This document shows, in pieces, positions 1-14,400 of a DNA stretch of 64,000 nucleotides; within the stretch, counting starts at the first letter, position 1; every line of letters starts with the position of its first letter. Origin of the DNA: Cliona cf. orientalis (taxonomy: Eukaryota > Porifera > Demospongiae > Clionaida > Clionaidae); contig OZ005699.1 of NCBI GenBank assembly GCA_963930775.1, positions 1,199,501-1,263,500 of the forward strand, in the 5' to 3' direction. The notes beneath the pieces are model-generated. The model was not told the DNA's origin, searched no databases, and was given only the letters and a program-made list of their open reading frames with translations. Position numbers and translations under genes: made by a program.

Positions 1-55
1 CTTAAGTACATGTGTTATGTGCTTAATGCTTAACTTGTGCTGGTATTTCTTACAG

Positions 56-1826
<1,771 letters not shown>

Positions 1827-2273
1827 CTATAGGTACCATACACGTATACTATTGAGGATCTTGACTCTGTGGCATAATAGTATGAACAGCAACTTTTCAT
1901 GCATGCATACACATTTTTTATATATCGTAGGTGATATTCATTAATTTTGATTGTTGCACTTTTATAGGCCAATCCAATAATTGTGAGGGCGATCCTGTAT
2001 CATAATAATATATTTCAAATTGGGTAGAGAAAACTGGCAATCATGCTAAGCTGCCAGTTCGAGGTCACTTTTGAGCTGTAAATTTGAAGCCAATGTTTAC
2101 TGAATTTTAATAGCTTTGACGATAGAGAGCCGTGCAACCTCTGTACACGGTGCGTGCGCTGCACTGGGCATGCGCATTAAAATTGTATGCGCCGCGCCAT
2201 GCGGACCAGCCCCACTTTCTAGTGGGGGGGGGGGGGGGGGGGGGGGACCGTTTTTGTGGTGTGCTGTGCTCAC
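1827..2273. promoter_or_regulatory. Intergenic/promoter region of the first ubiquitin-ART gene, with a 23-G run
   Basis: There is no gene between the D123-like stop and the ATG at 2274. The last 160 bp are locally GC-rich (GTGCGTGCGCTGCACTGGGC, GCGCCGCGCC) and hold an uninterrupted run of 23 G at 2224-2246, only 28 bp before the start codon. A promoter role is inferred from position. Confidence 0.5.
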
Positions 2274-3391
2274 AATGGCGGCCGCTGTAGGCGTTAGTGA
2301 TCTGTTGGCTTCTGCCTTTTCTTCAACTCTTGGATCCACCGTCGTCACCTACGACCAGTACCAAAAGGATAAAGATGATGAAAAAGACGAACCTGTATAT
2401 TACCAAGCGCTAGATGTTGATCAGCTGTTCGTCGCTAGCAATTTGTGAAGTTGGAGAGCAGAGAGATACCACCTCATTACCGGCATCGGTGCCACGTGAA
2501 GTTGGAGAGAGACAGAGAGATACCACCTCATTATCGGCACCAGTGCCACGTGAAAGCGAGGACCCCGCAAATCGGGTCCCCCGTCTGGTACCACAGACTC
2601 CGCAGTCTGAGCTCTATATCAAGACACTTACAGGGAAAACCATCATACTTTCGTATAATGCTAGTGATACCGTTGAAGATGTAAAAGCGAAGATACAAGA
2701 CAAGGACGGAATTCCCCCCGATCAGCAAAGGTTGATTTTCGCTGGTAAACAACTACAAGATGGTCGAACTCTTTCAGATTACAACATTCAGCGGGAGAGT
2801 ACGCTCCATATGGTGCTTAGGTTCCGTGGCGGTGGCATACCCACCTTTTATATTGACGATTCCCTTCTGGATTCTAAGTTCGATTATGACTTCACCAAGA
2901 AAGGCAACGATGGGAAAAAGTACTATAGAGGAGGGTATCAGTATCAGCGACCGTACGGGTGGAAACGCTATGCCATCAAAGTCCTTGGACGATTTGAGAA
3001 CGACGAGTGGCTAGGAGAGCAAGGTCAGAGGTTCGAGTCCTCAAAAGGGGAGTGGCCTGTATCTTATCACGGTACCGGAAAGAGTGCCACTGGTAGCATT
3101 GCGCAGGATGGTTACCTGTTGAGCAAGGGGAAACGATTCAAATTTGGTAGAGGGATATACTCCACTCCATCTATCGAAGTTGCTTCGAAATATGCGCAGA
3201 AGTTTGAGCACGAGGGAAAGGAATACAAGATTGTGTTTCAGAATCGAGTTTGCCCCGACAATTTGGCAATCATTGACGCAAAAACAACGGGAGTCGGTGA
3301 GTACTGGGTGCAGCCTCGCCAGGATCTCATTCGACCCTATGGAATATGCATAAAAGATCTCAATAGTAATGATTCATGCCTTATCTTGTGA
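2274..3391 (+). pseudogene. Ubiquitin-ADP-ribosyltransferase fusion, copy 1, with N-terminal frameshift
   Basis: This is the paralogue of the intact copy at 3735-4706. It starts at ATG 2274 ([13 protein letters not shown]) and stops at TGA 2446-2448, because about 4 bases present in copy 2 (cggg after TTGTG) are missing. The rest continues open in another frame, reaching back to ATG 2414 and ending at TGA 3389-3391. That frame encodes two 17-18 residue tandem repeats ([17 protein letters not shown] and [18 protein letters not shown]), a ubiquitin domain from about 2610, ending RFRGG, then the full ART-like domain. The H-Y-E residues are kept: [13 protein letters not shown] and GEYWVQP. Either the gene is a recent pseudogene, or the downstream frame is translated from ATG 2414, which overlaps the short frame by 35 bases. 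A 45-bp intron would be needed to repair the frame, which is unlikely. The intact domains argue for recent or continuing selection. Confidence 0.72.
2445..2549 (+). repeat. Two-unit tandem repeat (51 + 54 bp) inside ubiquitin-ART copy 1
   Basis: Units 2445-2495 and 2496-2549 both begin GTGAAGTTGGAGAG and run to GTGCCAC. The second carries a 3-bp insertion, so frame is kept. Copy 2 has no second unit, so the duplication arose after the gene duplication. It sits next to the frameshift. Confidence 0.9.
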
Positions 3392-3734
3392 CTGCAGTCC
3401 TTATTGCTGCTTCTTACATTTATGACTCTTGATCATGAGCATGTCTACATGTGCTATATGCATACAGTTATTGTAATGTTATTATGTATTAAAGCTGCAC
3501 AGTGTGATAAAATGTAAGGAAAGTCCACTGAAAAGAAGTTAGCCGCACAATATGCAGCCCCACATTCCAGCGGTGTTGAGCGGAAAGTCCCCACTATCCA
3601 AGTACAAGTAGTATCGCGTGCGCGCCTGCTGACGACCTTTACCTGGATATGAAGGAGTGCGCGCGAGCGCGAGCATGCGCTATATGCATGGCTAGCCAGC
3701 ACCAGCACGTGGCCTGACACTTCTCACGATCACG
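3392..3734. promoter_or_regulatory. Intergenic/promoter region between the two ubiquitin-ART genes
   Basis: No coding potential was recognised. The 100 bp before ATG 3735 are GC-rich with alternating purine-pyrimidine (GTGCGCGCGAGCGCGAGCAT around 3658), as before copy 1, so a duplicated promoter is plausible but not shown. Confidence 0.45.
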
Positions 3735-4706
3735 ATGGCAGCTGCTGTAGGTGTGAGTGACCTGTTGGCTTCTGCCTTTTCTTCCACGCTTGGATCCACA
3801 GTCGTCACCTACGACCAGTACGAAAAAGATAAAGACGATGGTTATTACCAAGCGCTTGATATTGATCAGCTTTTCGTGGCTAGTCACTTGTGCGGGAAAT
3901 TTGGGGAGCGGATCAGGGAGACCACAGCGTCATCGACGGAGCAGTTTGATCTCTATATCAAGACACTTACAGGGCAAACCTACACACTTGAATCCGTTAC
4001 GAGCAATGATACCATTGCAAATTTAAAGGAAATGCTACACGACGTAGAAGGAACTCCCCCGGACCAGCAAAGGCTGATTTTCGCCGGTAAACAACTAGAA
4101 GATGGTCTAAAGATAGCCGACTACAACATTCAACGAGAAAGCACCATCCATTTGGTGCTAAGGTTGCGTGGCGGTGGGATGCCTACTTATTATGTTGACG
4201 GTTCTCTTCTGGACTCCAGATTCGATTACGACTTTACGAGGAGAGTCGATGATGGGAAGAAGTATTACAGAGGAGGGTACCTATATCAACGACCGTACGG
4301 GTGGAAACGCTACGCAATCAAAGTCCTTGGACGGTTTGAGAACGACGAGTGGCTAGGAGAGCAAGGTCAGAGGTTTGAGTCCTCAAAAGGGGAGTGGCCC
4401 GTGTCTTACCACGGTACCGGTGAGAGTGCCACTGGTTCTATCGCACAGGATGGGTACATGCTCAGCAAGGGGAAGAGATTCTTATTCGGTCGAGGAATCT
4501 ACTCTACTCCGTCGATTGAAGTGGCTTCAAAATACGCAACAAGATTTGAGCACAAAGGCAAAAGGTATAAGATTGTCTTTCAGAACCGGGTTTGCCCGAA
4601 TGATTTGGTGGTCATCGATGAAGAGACCACGGGTGTAGGGGAGTACTGGGTACAGCCGCGTGACAAAATGATTCGACCCTATGGTATTTGCATTAAAGAG
4701 TTTTAA
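3735..4706 (+). CDS. Ubiquitin-ADP-ribosyltransferase (PARP-like, H-Y-E) fusion protein, copy 2, intact
   Basis: Single exon, 323 aa. Residues 1-71 are a leader shared with copy 1 ([13 protein letters not shown]; a DQYEKDKDD segment). Residues 72-147 are a ubiquitin domain: LYIKTLTG, then [17 protein letters not shown], then DYNIQRES, ending RLRGG. The Arg of QQRL (ubiquitin R42) and the lysine of AGKQ (K48) are kept. The K11, K29, K33 and K63 positions read Q, M, V and R. The domain is followed by another Gly and MPTYY, so a deubiquitinase could in principle cut after RGG. Residues 150-323 look like a PARP-type ART fold: His226 in YHGTG, Tyr256 in GRGIYSTP (compare PARP GKGIY) and Glu303 in GEYWV (compare PARP NEYIV). 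These would be the NAD-binding and catalytic H-Y-E. From memory, unannotated proteins of this layout occur in sponges and glomeromycete fungi. Substrate unknown; cytosolic by lack of a signal peptide. Confidence 0.88.
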   Translation: MAAAVGVSDLLASAFSSTLGSTVVTYDQYEKDKDDGYYQALDIDQLFVASHLCGKFGERIRETTASSTEQFDLYIKTLTGQTYTLESVTSNDTIANLKEMLHDVEGTPPDQQRLIFAGKQLEDGLKIADYNIQRESTIHLVLRLRGGGMPTYYVDGSLLDSRFDYDFTRRVDDGKKYYRGGYLYQRPYGWKRYAIKVLGRFENDEWLGEQGQRFESSKGEWPVSYHGTGESATGSIAQDGYMLSKGKRFLFGRGIYSTPSIEVASKYATRFEHKGKRYKIVFQNRVCPNDLVVIDEETTGVGEYWVQPRDKMIRPYGICIKEF

Positions 4707-5426
4707 ACCTTAAACACTGTGCACTAGCTGAATTTGAAATTGATTTCAAATGCATAGGCAATAATACTATGTTGACTATTGCTAGTACAATGTTGTGTTG
4801 ATTGTGTTAGCTACCTCCATGTACATAATAATAATACACTTGTGCTGCATTGATTTGTCCTGGGATTTGTGTTCTGCCCATGTACACATTATTCATTATT
4901 TGTAGCCTGTACACGAATAATATCCTGGACCACTGCTCTTTTAATTTGACGTGATAATCGTACAATCAATGCAAGAGAAATTTTTATCACACTGCCTCTG
5001 TTAAAGGAAAAAATTCACAGTCATGAATCAGCCATAATAGTATTATAGCTAGTGAACACTTTTTGATCAAACTCCACAAAATTAATTGTGGTGTGGTCTT
5101 GACTGAGACTAACACAATGTCATGTAGACCACGATTGACCCAGAAGCCACAATGTCATAATGTTGGCCACATACAGTTTTGATAAGTAAGGCAATAATGA
5201 TGGATGACATAACATACCATGGTTGTGACAAAAAAATATTAAAGTGCTTTATAAAACTCAAGATTAGTATGTATCATGTTCATGTGATTGATTATGCATT
5301 CCACATTAGTCAAATGGGGTATTGTGAAGTGAAATTATTAAGTGCTGTTCAACAGACAGTGAATGACATCGTGTGTATTGAGGTTAATATTATTAAGTGA
5401 ATAACCAATAATTCGAGCAAATAGCA
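4707..5426. other. Intergenic region without recognised features
   Basis: AT-rich spacer between convergent genes (ubiquitin-ART copy 2 on +, RECK on -). The small open frame at 5179-5400 has no family resemblance or splice context and is not called. Confidence 0.6.
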
Positions 5427-8400
5427 TTATCTCATGTTTAAGTGCACAAGAAGGATGCTCAAAATGGTGACCAGCACCAAGTCAATGCTTGCCAAAGGCC
5501 GAGCTGCCGAGTAGATGTGACCAGGAGGCCTTGGTCTCTCCGTGCGAACAGGCACTGGTACATCTTTCAGCGTTGCAGTCTGTACTGTGGCTGCTACCAT
5601 GTGAGAGAGGTAAGGATCGGACGCCAGCATCGGAGTCTGATTGTTGATGAATGTGGCCAACTTGACAGCCTCTTGGTTGCATGTACCAATCTATTAAAAG
5701 GAATTTGGAAGATACCATTACAATCACGCCTGCCCCCCCCCCTCCCAGAAATTTAATCTCTATATCCTCCCTATTACAACCAACTTACCAAGAGATCCAA
5801 TGATGAGTTGAGTGTTGGAAGAACGAGAAGAGATAAGGAGCCATCCAGAGAGTAGTGTCCATACAAGTTACACTGCAGCTGTATGTATAGCATAGGGTTT
5901 TTTTTGTTTTTTTTTTGTATATAATAATTTCTGATGCTGATATCAGGAGTGACTTTGTTAACATCAGCTCTCCCTCGTTCTCACATGAATCACTCATGCA
6001 TGCACAGCTTTATACTTACCGAACTAATGTGATATCGTAATCGCTTAATTATGTCGACTGATGACAGAAACTGCAACCCAAGTGCGTGAATATTCCTCTG
6101 CATTATCTCATTGTCCATTAGAACTGTCAAGTATCCACCTATAGAATCATGCAAGTAAAAAAAAAAAAAGAATCATGTAATTAGACCTATCGTACTTATC
6201 TCATACGTGATGGCCATATATTATCCAGATATTACAGATTCCACAAGAAGTAAAACTACTATATATCTACAATGTCATACGTACCACACTTGGGGCAGCA
6301 GGCATCCCAGGGAGTGACTCCAATACAACCAGCGTAGGGCAAAGCAGGACAGGTCACACCAGCACATGATTTACCATCTGAACCTGTAGGGGGATGCATA
6401 CTATATAGATCATCGTACAATCTCGTAGCTACGAGTGACTTTGTGTTATATAGAGAGGGAGGGGGGAGAGATGGAGAGAAAGGGGGAACAGGGAGAGGGA
6501 GAGGGAGGGGGAGGGAGGGAGGGAGAGTTGCATGATTGTGCACATTATATACCTGATCCTGCTGGTACGGCCTTGCAGTGTCCATAGTAGTCGACTGCCA
6601 CGTAGTCGCTGTCGGAGTGACACTCTGTGGGGAAACTCTCTCCGTTCACTCCACAGACTTGCTTTGATCTTGATCTTGAACACTCGGGCTACAGGATACA
6701 ATATCACAAAATTAATAATAATTATTAACATAATATCATAATATTATTATAGTAACATTTCTCAGCATTGAATCAGATCTGGACATGTCTACCTTTACTA
6801 TTGGATCATCACCATAGAGCCAGATCATCGATTGGTTCAGTACTTTGGTCGGTCCTTCTAGGACTAGGCCTCTCCTCCCAAATTAAAAATTTTATTCTAT
6901 GGGAGTACTTTGTCAACGTCGTACGTACCTTGCAGTAGCCGAGGTAGTCCAGGTTGCTGTGTGTTCGTAGGAAGCTGCAGAGACTCGTGTGGGAGGACTC
7001 AGAGTTGTCACAAACTGGATTAGAGTATGCATCACAGTTGTCCTGGTTCACTGTAGTGAGAGAGAGGGAGGAAAAAGTATCAATATTGCCTACAATGTTT
7101 AAGGCTAGCTACCATAATATCATTGTATTATAAATCTGGAAAATTCTGATTATCAGTTATGTATAAACACGATGCAGGGCAATTCCTAATGATTTTTCAG
7201 CACAAAAATTGCCATGTAAAAGTTTCATAACATGCCCAATAATTTTCGTTAAATCTATTGAGCATACCACAAGTGTACTGCTTGCACTCCACAGAAGTAG
7301 ATGAGTTAGAAAAGCAGATTTTTCTTGACGGCAGGCAACTATCTCCCACACCACACCTGCTGCTGGTTCCAAACCCTGATGCACAAGGATTGCCAGCTCG
7401 GCAGTCTTGTCCAGTAGAGTACTCCCCTCGACCATATCCCATGCATCTGTGATGAGAACAATAAGTATGCGTTACATTCCCTCTCTCTCCCTCTCTTTCT
7501 CTCTCTCTCTCTCTCCCTCCCCCTTCCTCTCTCTCTCTCTCACTCACTTGGCAAAGCATGAGTTGGGTAGAGTCCTGCCATCCACAGTACAGACGGGTGA
7601 ATAATCACCAGAGCAGTCAGAACAGTTATCTATAAATAAAAAAAATTGATTCACCGATGAACAATTATTTATCCTAGAAGAGCGTGTGAAAAGGAGACTT
7701 ACGTGTAGGTTGGTCACCCAAGCATCGTCGATTGGTACAGACCTGGCGTCCATGAGAGCAGGCACAGAAATTACAGTCGTTATGAAAGTGAGAGCCATGA
7801 GCTGCAAGAAATATATTAATTAATGTACCGTGAAGGTATCACACACAATGTTCAAAAGGTTAATTTGTAACTTAGGGCGACCAATACCCTCAATTATCAA
7901 ATGTAAATGTCAGGAACGCTTGGATGTCTAGCCTAAAGTACTGGCTTTCAACCAAATTAGTGAAGTTGGTAGCATAACGATTTCAAATTTGTAGCCATAC
8001 CATGTAGCTATACATATTCTCACCTTTCATTTCTCCGTCAACCATACATGTGCTTCCGCCCTCGCAGTGGTTATGGACAGGTTGAAATCCCCCAGACAGT
8101 GCCGTTCCCCCTATAGCTGCCGGAATTTCATCACCTCCCCCCGTTCTCCCTTCCATACCCTGTCTCACGATGGAACAGTTGAAGTAACCATAGCAACTTC
8201 GACTAGAGTCGGTGATGAGGTTGACGCGAACGCCACTGTCTTCGGGCACGACGAAACTCGGACGATCGCCGATGATGCAGCCTGGTTGACAGCTGAACGA
8301 TGTGCAGCCTTGCTCTCGTGTTTGACACTTGTGGTTGATGGCACAAAAGTAGCCCTCAGCACAGGGATTAGGATCGCAGGGATTTTCGATGACAAGAGCT

Positions 8401-11400
8401 GCTTTGTAAGAGACTGGACTAGGCTCTAAGAAGGAGAGAGATGAGGATCAAGGGCCAGGGGGTAGAGTGAGAAGAGAAAGAGAGAGAGAGAGAGAGGGAG
8501 AAGTCAAGAGAGAGAAATAGAGAGTAGAGATGACTGAATTAATCACACTGCGCGACTCAAGAGAACTCACTCAGATATTCACTGATTGAGATACAGTATT
8601 TCTCGGTGTTGGCAGGAGCAATGATATCACACACTGCTTGAGGTGCCACATCAGAGTTACTGCAGTTGGACAGCAGCTTGAGACAGTCCTTCCTGTAGAG
8701 TAAAAATTTAATAGAAAGTGCAGCTAATATACATGGAATAATGAAACACAGCTATATACTAGCCTGCAGATTTGTGTGATGTGAGTTGTCGGGTGACATG
8801 GCTGGATGTGGGTGATACAAGCAACAGCCTGCATAGTAAAATTAAATATATAGTACATTTCAGCTTGTGAGGTGAAATTTGGTGCTGCTGATCATGATTA
8901 TGCAGACTTGTCACAGATAATAATACGGCAATGTAGACCCATTTCCAACATGCAAACTCAAAAGCTAGCTATAGGTGAAACTAGAAGTCTGAGGATCGGA
9001 TGAGGCTGTGTAATCTTATATTAACCAACCTTCCACATTTCTGGCAGACAACTCTCAACATTGCTGACGAAGAGCGTATAGAGAGGGTGTTGGACCACAC
9101 CGGTCCTGATCCAGTTGTAGAAACTGTTCTTGGCCATCCTATCTGCAGCATTGTTGCACTGACGGAAGGACTCAGATGGCCTGTGTAAAAAAGAAGATAA
9201 AATTTGAGGTAGAGTCATCACTAGCTAAAAAGCAAGCCATCAATGTACTCAACTGAGATGTATGATTGAAAGCTGAAAAGTATGATCAAAATTTCCATAA
9301 TAATTATTACATCCGCACATAATTCTAGCTATGGTATTGCATAGTTTCCACAAGGCGAGTCACACGTATGTGCAATTTTGCCAAAAGTTGCATATTACCG
9401 TGATGCACAACAATAAATTAATGCTGACCTGTTGTTAAAGTTGGTACAGAATGTGAGCTGGTCTTGAGGGTTGGGTCCAGTGCAGCCGAGCTTGCAGGGG
9501 GAGCTCACTGCAGAGTAATCATCAAACTGTCAATAAGTGGCCCATTCCCCCAGTTTTTCAATGATTATTGCTCGCTAAAAAGCTAAAAATAATGGGCCTA
9601 TCGACTTAGTATATGAACTGACAAATGGAGTGGGAGGGATCATAAGGTGTGGCTTACCGTCGGCCATACAGGTGGACAGTCGACTCTGTATCAATAGAAA
9701 AAAAAAGATTGTAAACTATGTCTTACTGAATATTATTAATAATTACCATACCTCACTAGGTCGATGAATGCAGTCCAGTTGAAAAGTAGACCAGGAGCTT
9801 GAGGAAACTAGTCGACCAGTGTACAGCTATTGGTAGTGGCGTGTGTGTGTATGTGTGTGTGAGTGTATGAGGTGGAGATATAGGAAGATGGTACGAGTGT
9901 GCATGAGACTGTGGGCATTGTACAATGCGTTGTCAGTGCTAACAGCGCAGGTGGGTGTGTGTATGTATGTACATGACAAACTTACATCCAAACAGCTTTC
10001 TCTGCAGACTTGATCAGAAGCTTTGTTACAGCACTGTACTCTAGCCCAGTCAGCATCTGTATAGAAGGAAAGCAGTATACTGAGTAAAATTTAATAATAC
10101 CAGGCCTTTACGTGTTTTCAATGCTTCATACAAAGTTTAAGTAGCTAAAACTGTCAGCTTACGTGGTGGTTGTTTAGGGATTGCACTAGGATCTTCAGTA
10201 GCTGAAAATGAAAGCAACAAAACAAAATGAATTTACTACCATGATGTATAGGGTAGAGTAGCAGGGCTATGTAGATTAATGATTTCTTACGTGTTTCTGT
10301 TGGAAGAGGAGCCAGCACACAGGGCCAAAATGGACTGGGCTGTTGGTGTGTGCATTATTAGTTTATTAGTGTGCATAGTGAATGAGTGTGTTGTTCTGAG
10401 TGCACTTATTGTGCAAGTGGCTATAGGCAATAAGTCCTCTCCTTGTACGTATGTGCATACAATCAAGTACAATATTATTATTATTAATGTAGACAAGTAT
10501 GATAATTGATGAGTTTTCGTACCGGTAATGCCACCACACTTCCACAGGCTGCAGTTAACTGTGTAATGAACTGCTGCCAAGGTTCATCTGCTGCTAAGTG
10601 CTGTAGGGAGGAAATATTATTAATAATAATTCCACTAATTATTTAATAGTGGTTACATACAGTTTGACACTCTTCTTGACAGGTGTTAGAGATTCCTTCA
10701 ACGGAGCAACAGTGGTAGTCTACAAAAGAATGGGTATGCATTCATATCATGCCATGTATTCAGACCCTTTTAATCATCTCTTGGTTAGATCAGGAGGAGC
10801 TTTTTGGTAAGAAACTTACAGGGAGATCTTGGAGGGACTGTTGGTACAATCTCTGCAGCAAAAGAAAAAAATTAATAATGTATACCTTCTATCGAAATAG
10901 TAGTAATGCTTACCATTAGTAATATTGACATTTGAGTTAACACAAGTCCAGAAGCTCGTCTGTAAAAAATGCCATCAATAACTATTGCTAAATTGTCTAA
11001 TTTCACACATTAATTATTGTTTAGACTTTTGTGGCTAGGCTTACATAAAGCAGTGGTGAACAGGCACTGCTCATAGCTTGAAGCTGAAGTGATGTAATCT
11101 CATTTGACTCTCCAGATCCCAATGCCTGGTGATGGCGAGAAAAAGTGAACAATATTATTATTAACAATCTCGTACAGGAAATCCTCACGCTCTCCCCACC
11201 CGGTATTCATTTTACTTTCAACAGCTAACAATTACATGTAATAATTATTGTGTGTTGACACCACAACTGCCAATTTTATCCGGTGCATGCTGAATACTCA
11301 ATCACACGTATACATAATTGCAATGTCATATTATCTCCCACTAGCTCACACTGTGCAGAGTGTGCGTGTCATGTGATTGAGTTAACAGCTGTAGAACAAA

Positions 11401-14400
11401 GCCGTGTACGAGTCACGCCCTTGTAGGTCTCCTTGGGAAGTCTATTGTGCTCCTGTTAAGCTTCTTGGCTCGCATGCAAGCAGAGGGACACAGGAGGTAC
11501 AGCTATATTATCTCATGTTATAATATTATGCTGGGGAATTCCAATTATGGATGATATCATTTGTCGTGGAATTAACGAGCAAATTTCTGGACAATAGTAG
11601 AAACGCTTTGTTCAATTACAGGAGAGATGCCATTAGCTATATAGCATACATATGTCTTAAGGTCAAAGTAACAAATAGGTACTATATTACTTCCTAACAT
11701 CATGCATGCAGCCAATCAGTGGTACTGTTAAGTCATAGAGTACAGATGCAAGATCTGACATTTTTGGTTAATGTATTACTTCCCATCGTTTACTTAAAGT
11801 TAGTACTCTATCAGACTTTGCATGGTATACCACTTTGAATAGATTGAAAGGACACAATGTCATAATGCTATCCATATGATCATACTCTCACCAATTGTTA
11901 TTATCTCGCTATCTCTACCACAGATCTGTAGAACTAGAAGTATACAGCATCTGCACACAAATACTCTACTGACTTGAGTAATTAAGTACAAGTCAGATTG
12001 GATTATCACCAACCATTGGACCATTATTGCACAAAGCACTACTGCAACCAACCTGGGCAGTTTTTGAATAGGCAAAATATTCAGCCTTCTCAGTGAACCT
12101 TAATTGGATTAACAACACCACTATATTCAGACTGCTCCACACACTAGCACAATACCCCTTAGGGCCTATTATACATTAATTTTATGTACATGCACACCAA
12201 AAGCAAGGATAGCTCAAAAAAATGCAATGTCCTGACATCTGCTTCCCACTTCACTTATAATAATATTATATATAACATCTCTGGTCTATTATGTCATCTC
12301 TGGTAATCATAGCAAGAAAATTTGTATGGGGGAAGGGTTCGTGCTATAGGTGTATGACCAGTATACATAAAGTATCTACCAATTTCATAATACTATTTGC
12401 ACTGGGCCAGTGTTGTGGCTGAGAAAAGTTCACAAAAGAGTCACAGGGAACAACAAACCTCTAGCAAATTGATTTATGAACTGTATTAACTGCATTAGGT
12501 GAGCTAAGGATGTGCAACAGACGTCACATTATGCGCCTGTAGCCTATACACCACACACAGCAAACCTACCCCCACGACTGATAGTCAAGGTTTAGTTCTA
12601 GATACGTATCAAACGTCATTGCATGTCGGCAGGAACTGACATGGCGCCGCGTGGGAAAAGCATTCTGGTGAAAGTCAAAACTTGGCTGCTACGAGAGACG
12701 AAATTAAAAACTACACAATAGTTCAGTTTAGATAATAATAGTATTAGGCATGAACTCAAAATGGAATTTTTTGGCCTGAACATGCACAAAGATCCAACTG
12801 TATAGTATAATATACAAGCATGAATATAGATTGCTCCATGCATGCAGACCCTCCCAGATATTTTGAAAGCTGGGGACAAGGTTAGTACTGTTACCGGTAT
12901 GTGGCCACCAGCACTTTAACACTTTCCATTAATAAGAGCAGCTAGTAAAATTTAATATGCAAACTACACAAGAATGATAGGGAAAATTTACCCCATGCAC
13001 CAGCTAGCAAACTTCTCCTTGTTGCTCACCTCTATACAAGTGTTGAAGCAGAGTGCATCGGTTGTGTTGATGTCACAGCACAAATGGTAGCCTGCAGCAA
13101 TAATTATTTAATACAAGGTGGCTCTGTATTATGACATCGCACTTTCACAATCAACTGATGTAGCAATAATGTAAAACATTAATTAGCATCTACTTTCCCT
13201 CGTATAATAATATTATTATAGGTATGTATTCAGATTCTATAGTAGTACAAGCTTAGGTGCTGTGTATAAGGTTCGTGCTTGATATGTTTTTAATGCAATC
13301 GAACATTAGCAGCCAGTATCATTGATCTACTGTGATTAGTATGAAATCACCAGGAAGGACCATAAGGATGAAGAGATCACACCCAAAATTCCATCGCTTC
13401 AAAAGGAAAGAGCCACCTTTCTTCGTCTAATCCCTTGAAGATCGAACCCGATGAACTTTAATTTTACAATCCATACATGTAGGTAGGCTGGCCATGCATG
13501 CAGTCAATATAGAGCATACCATCCGCAATTATCGACACAAAAGATGTACATGTATGTTTTGCCATCTATGCACGATTCAAAGTACTGACAATGCCATTAT
13601 TCAGCACCCTTTTGTCTACTATAACAGTAGTTCACAGCAGATATGGTTATATTCACAGTATATAAATTTTGTCGGTGATGTAAATAATCAAAATGTGTCG
13701 GATGTAATCGTTGTTTTGTGGACCTAAGTGGACCCAGTGTCCGTCAAACGGCTCAGCTGGCAATGCTCTACTGAACTCTGCCAACTCCTCGGCTTTCAGG
13801 CTTTGCGTTCAAATGCATCAGAAAGATCTTTGACTATGCTGTCTAGCTATAATTATTATAATATACTGTAGCTAGTGCATGCTAGCCTGGTTAGTTAACT
13901 CATTAAAGGTATACTATTATTAAAATGTATGCTCAAGTTTTGAATCAATCTAACAAATGACCAAAATATTAAGTCCGATATTGAATTGCAATTTCAAATT
14001 GTCCCTGAAATGAAAACACGTCTGTATCGACACCAAGTCCAGTGACGAAACAGCGGGATGGCGTTAGCATGGGAAGGTTCCTTAATTGAATTGTATAGCA
14101 CTTCAACTTCTGTCTTCTTACATGTGGTCATGTTCGACAAATTGACTATGACTGATTTGCATATCATCTGTGAAATGTTTACTGGGACGAAGGTCATGTC
14201 ACTGAGCTATCACGGAGCAACTCTTAATGAAACCAGTATAATATTTATTTAGTATTACCATTAAAATTAATATTAAATACTGTAATAGTGCCATGGAGTT
14301 AATATCTGCAGTTCAAATTATGTATACCAGGCATGAAAGTTCAGATATGCATGCATACAATGCAAGTGAGTCTCACCTGCTTCATGGTTAATTATTAATT

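Noticed and set aside
5179-5400. 73-codon open frame downstream of ubiquitin-ART copy 2
   Set aside because: No family resemblance, AT-rich codon use and no splice or promoter context.
12616-12922. Possible extra RECK exons in the 1.9-kb intron
   Set aside because: The open frames there lack the CC-knot pattern, and exons 13030-13091 and 11045-11125 already join in phase to form one knot.
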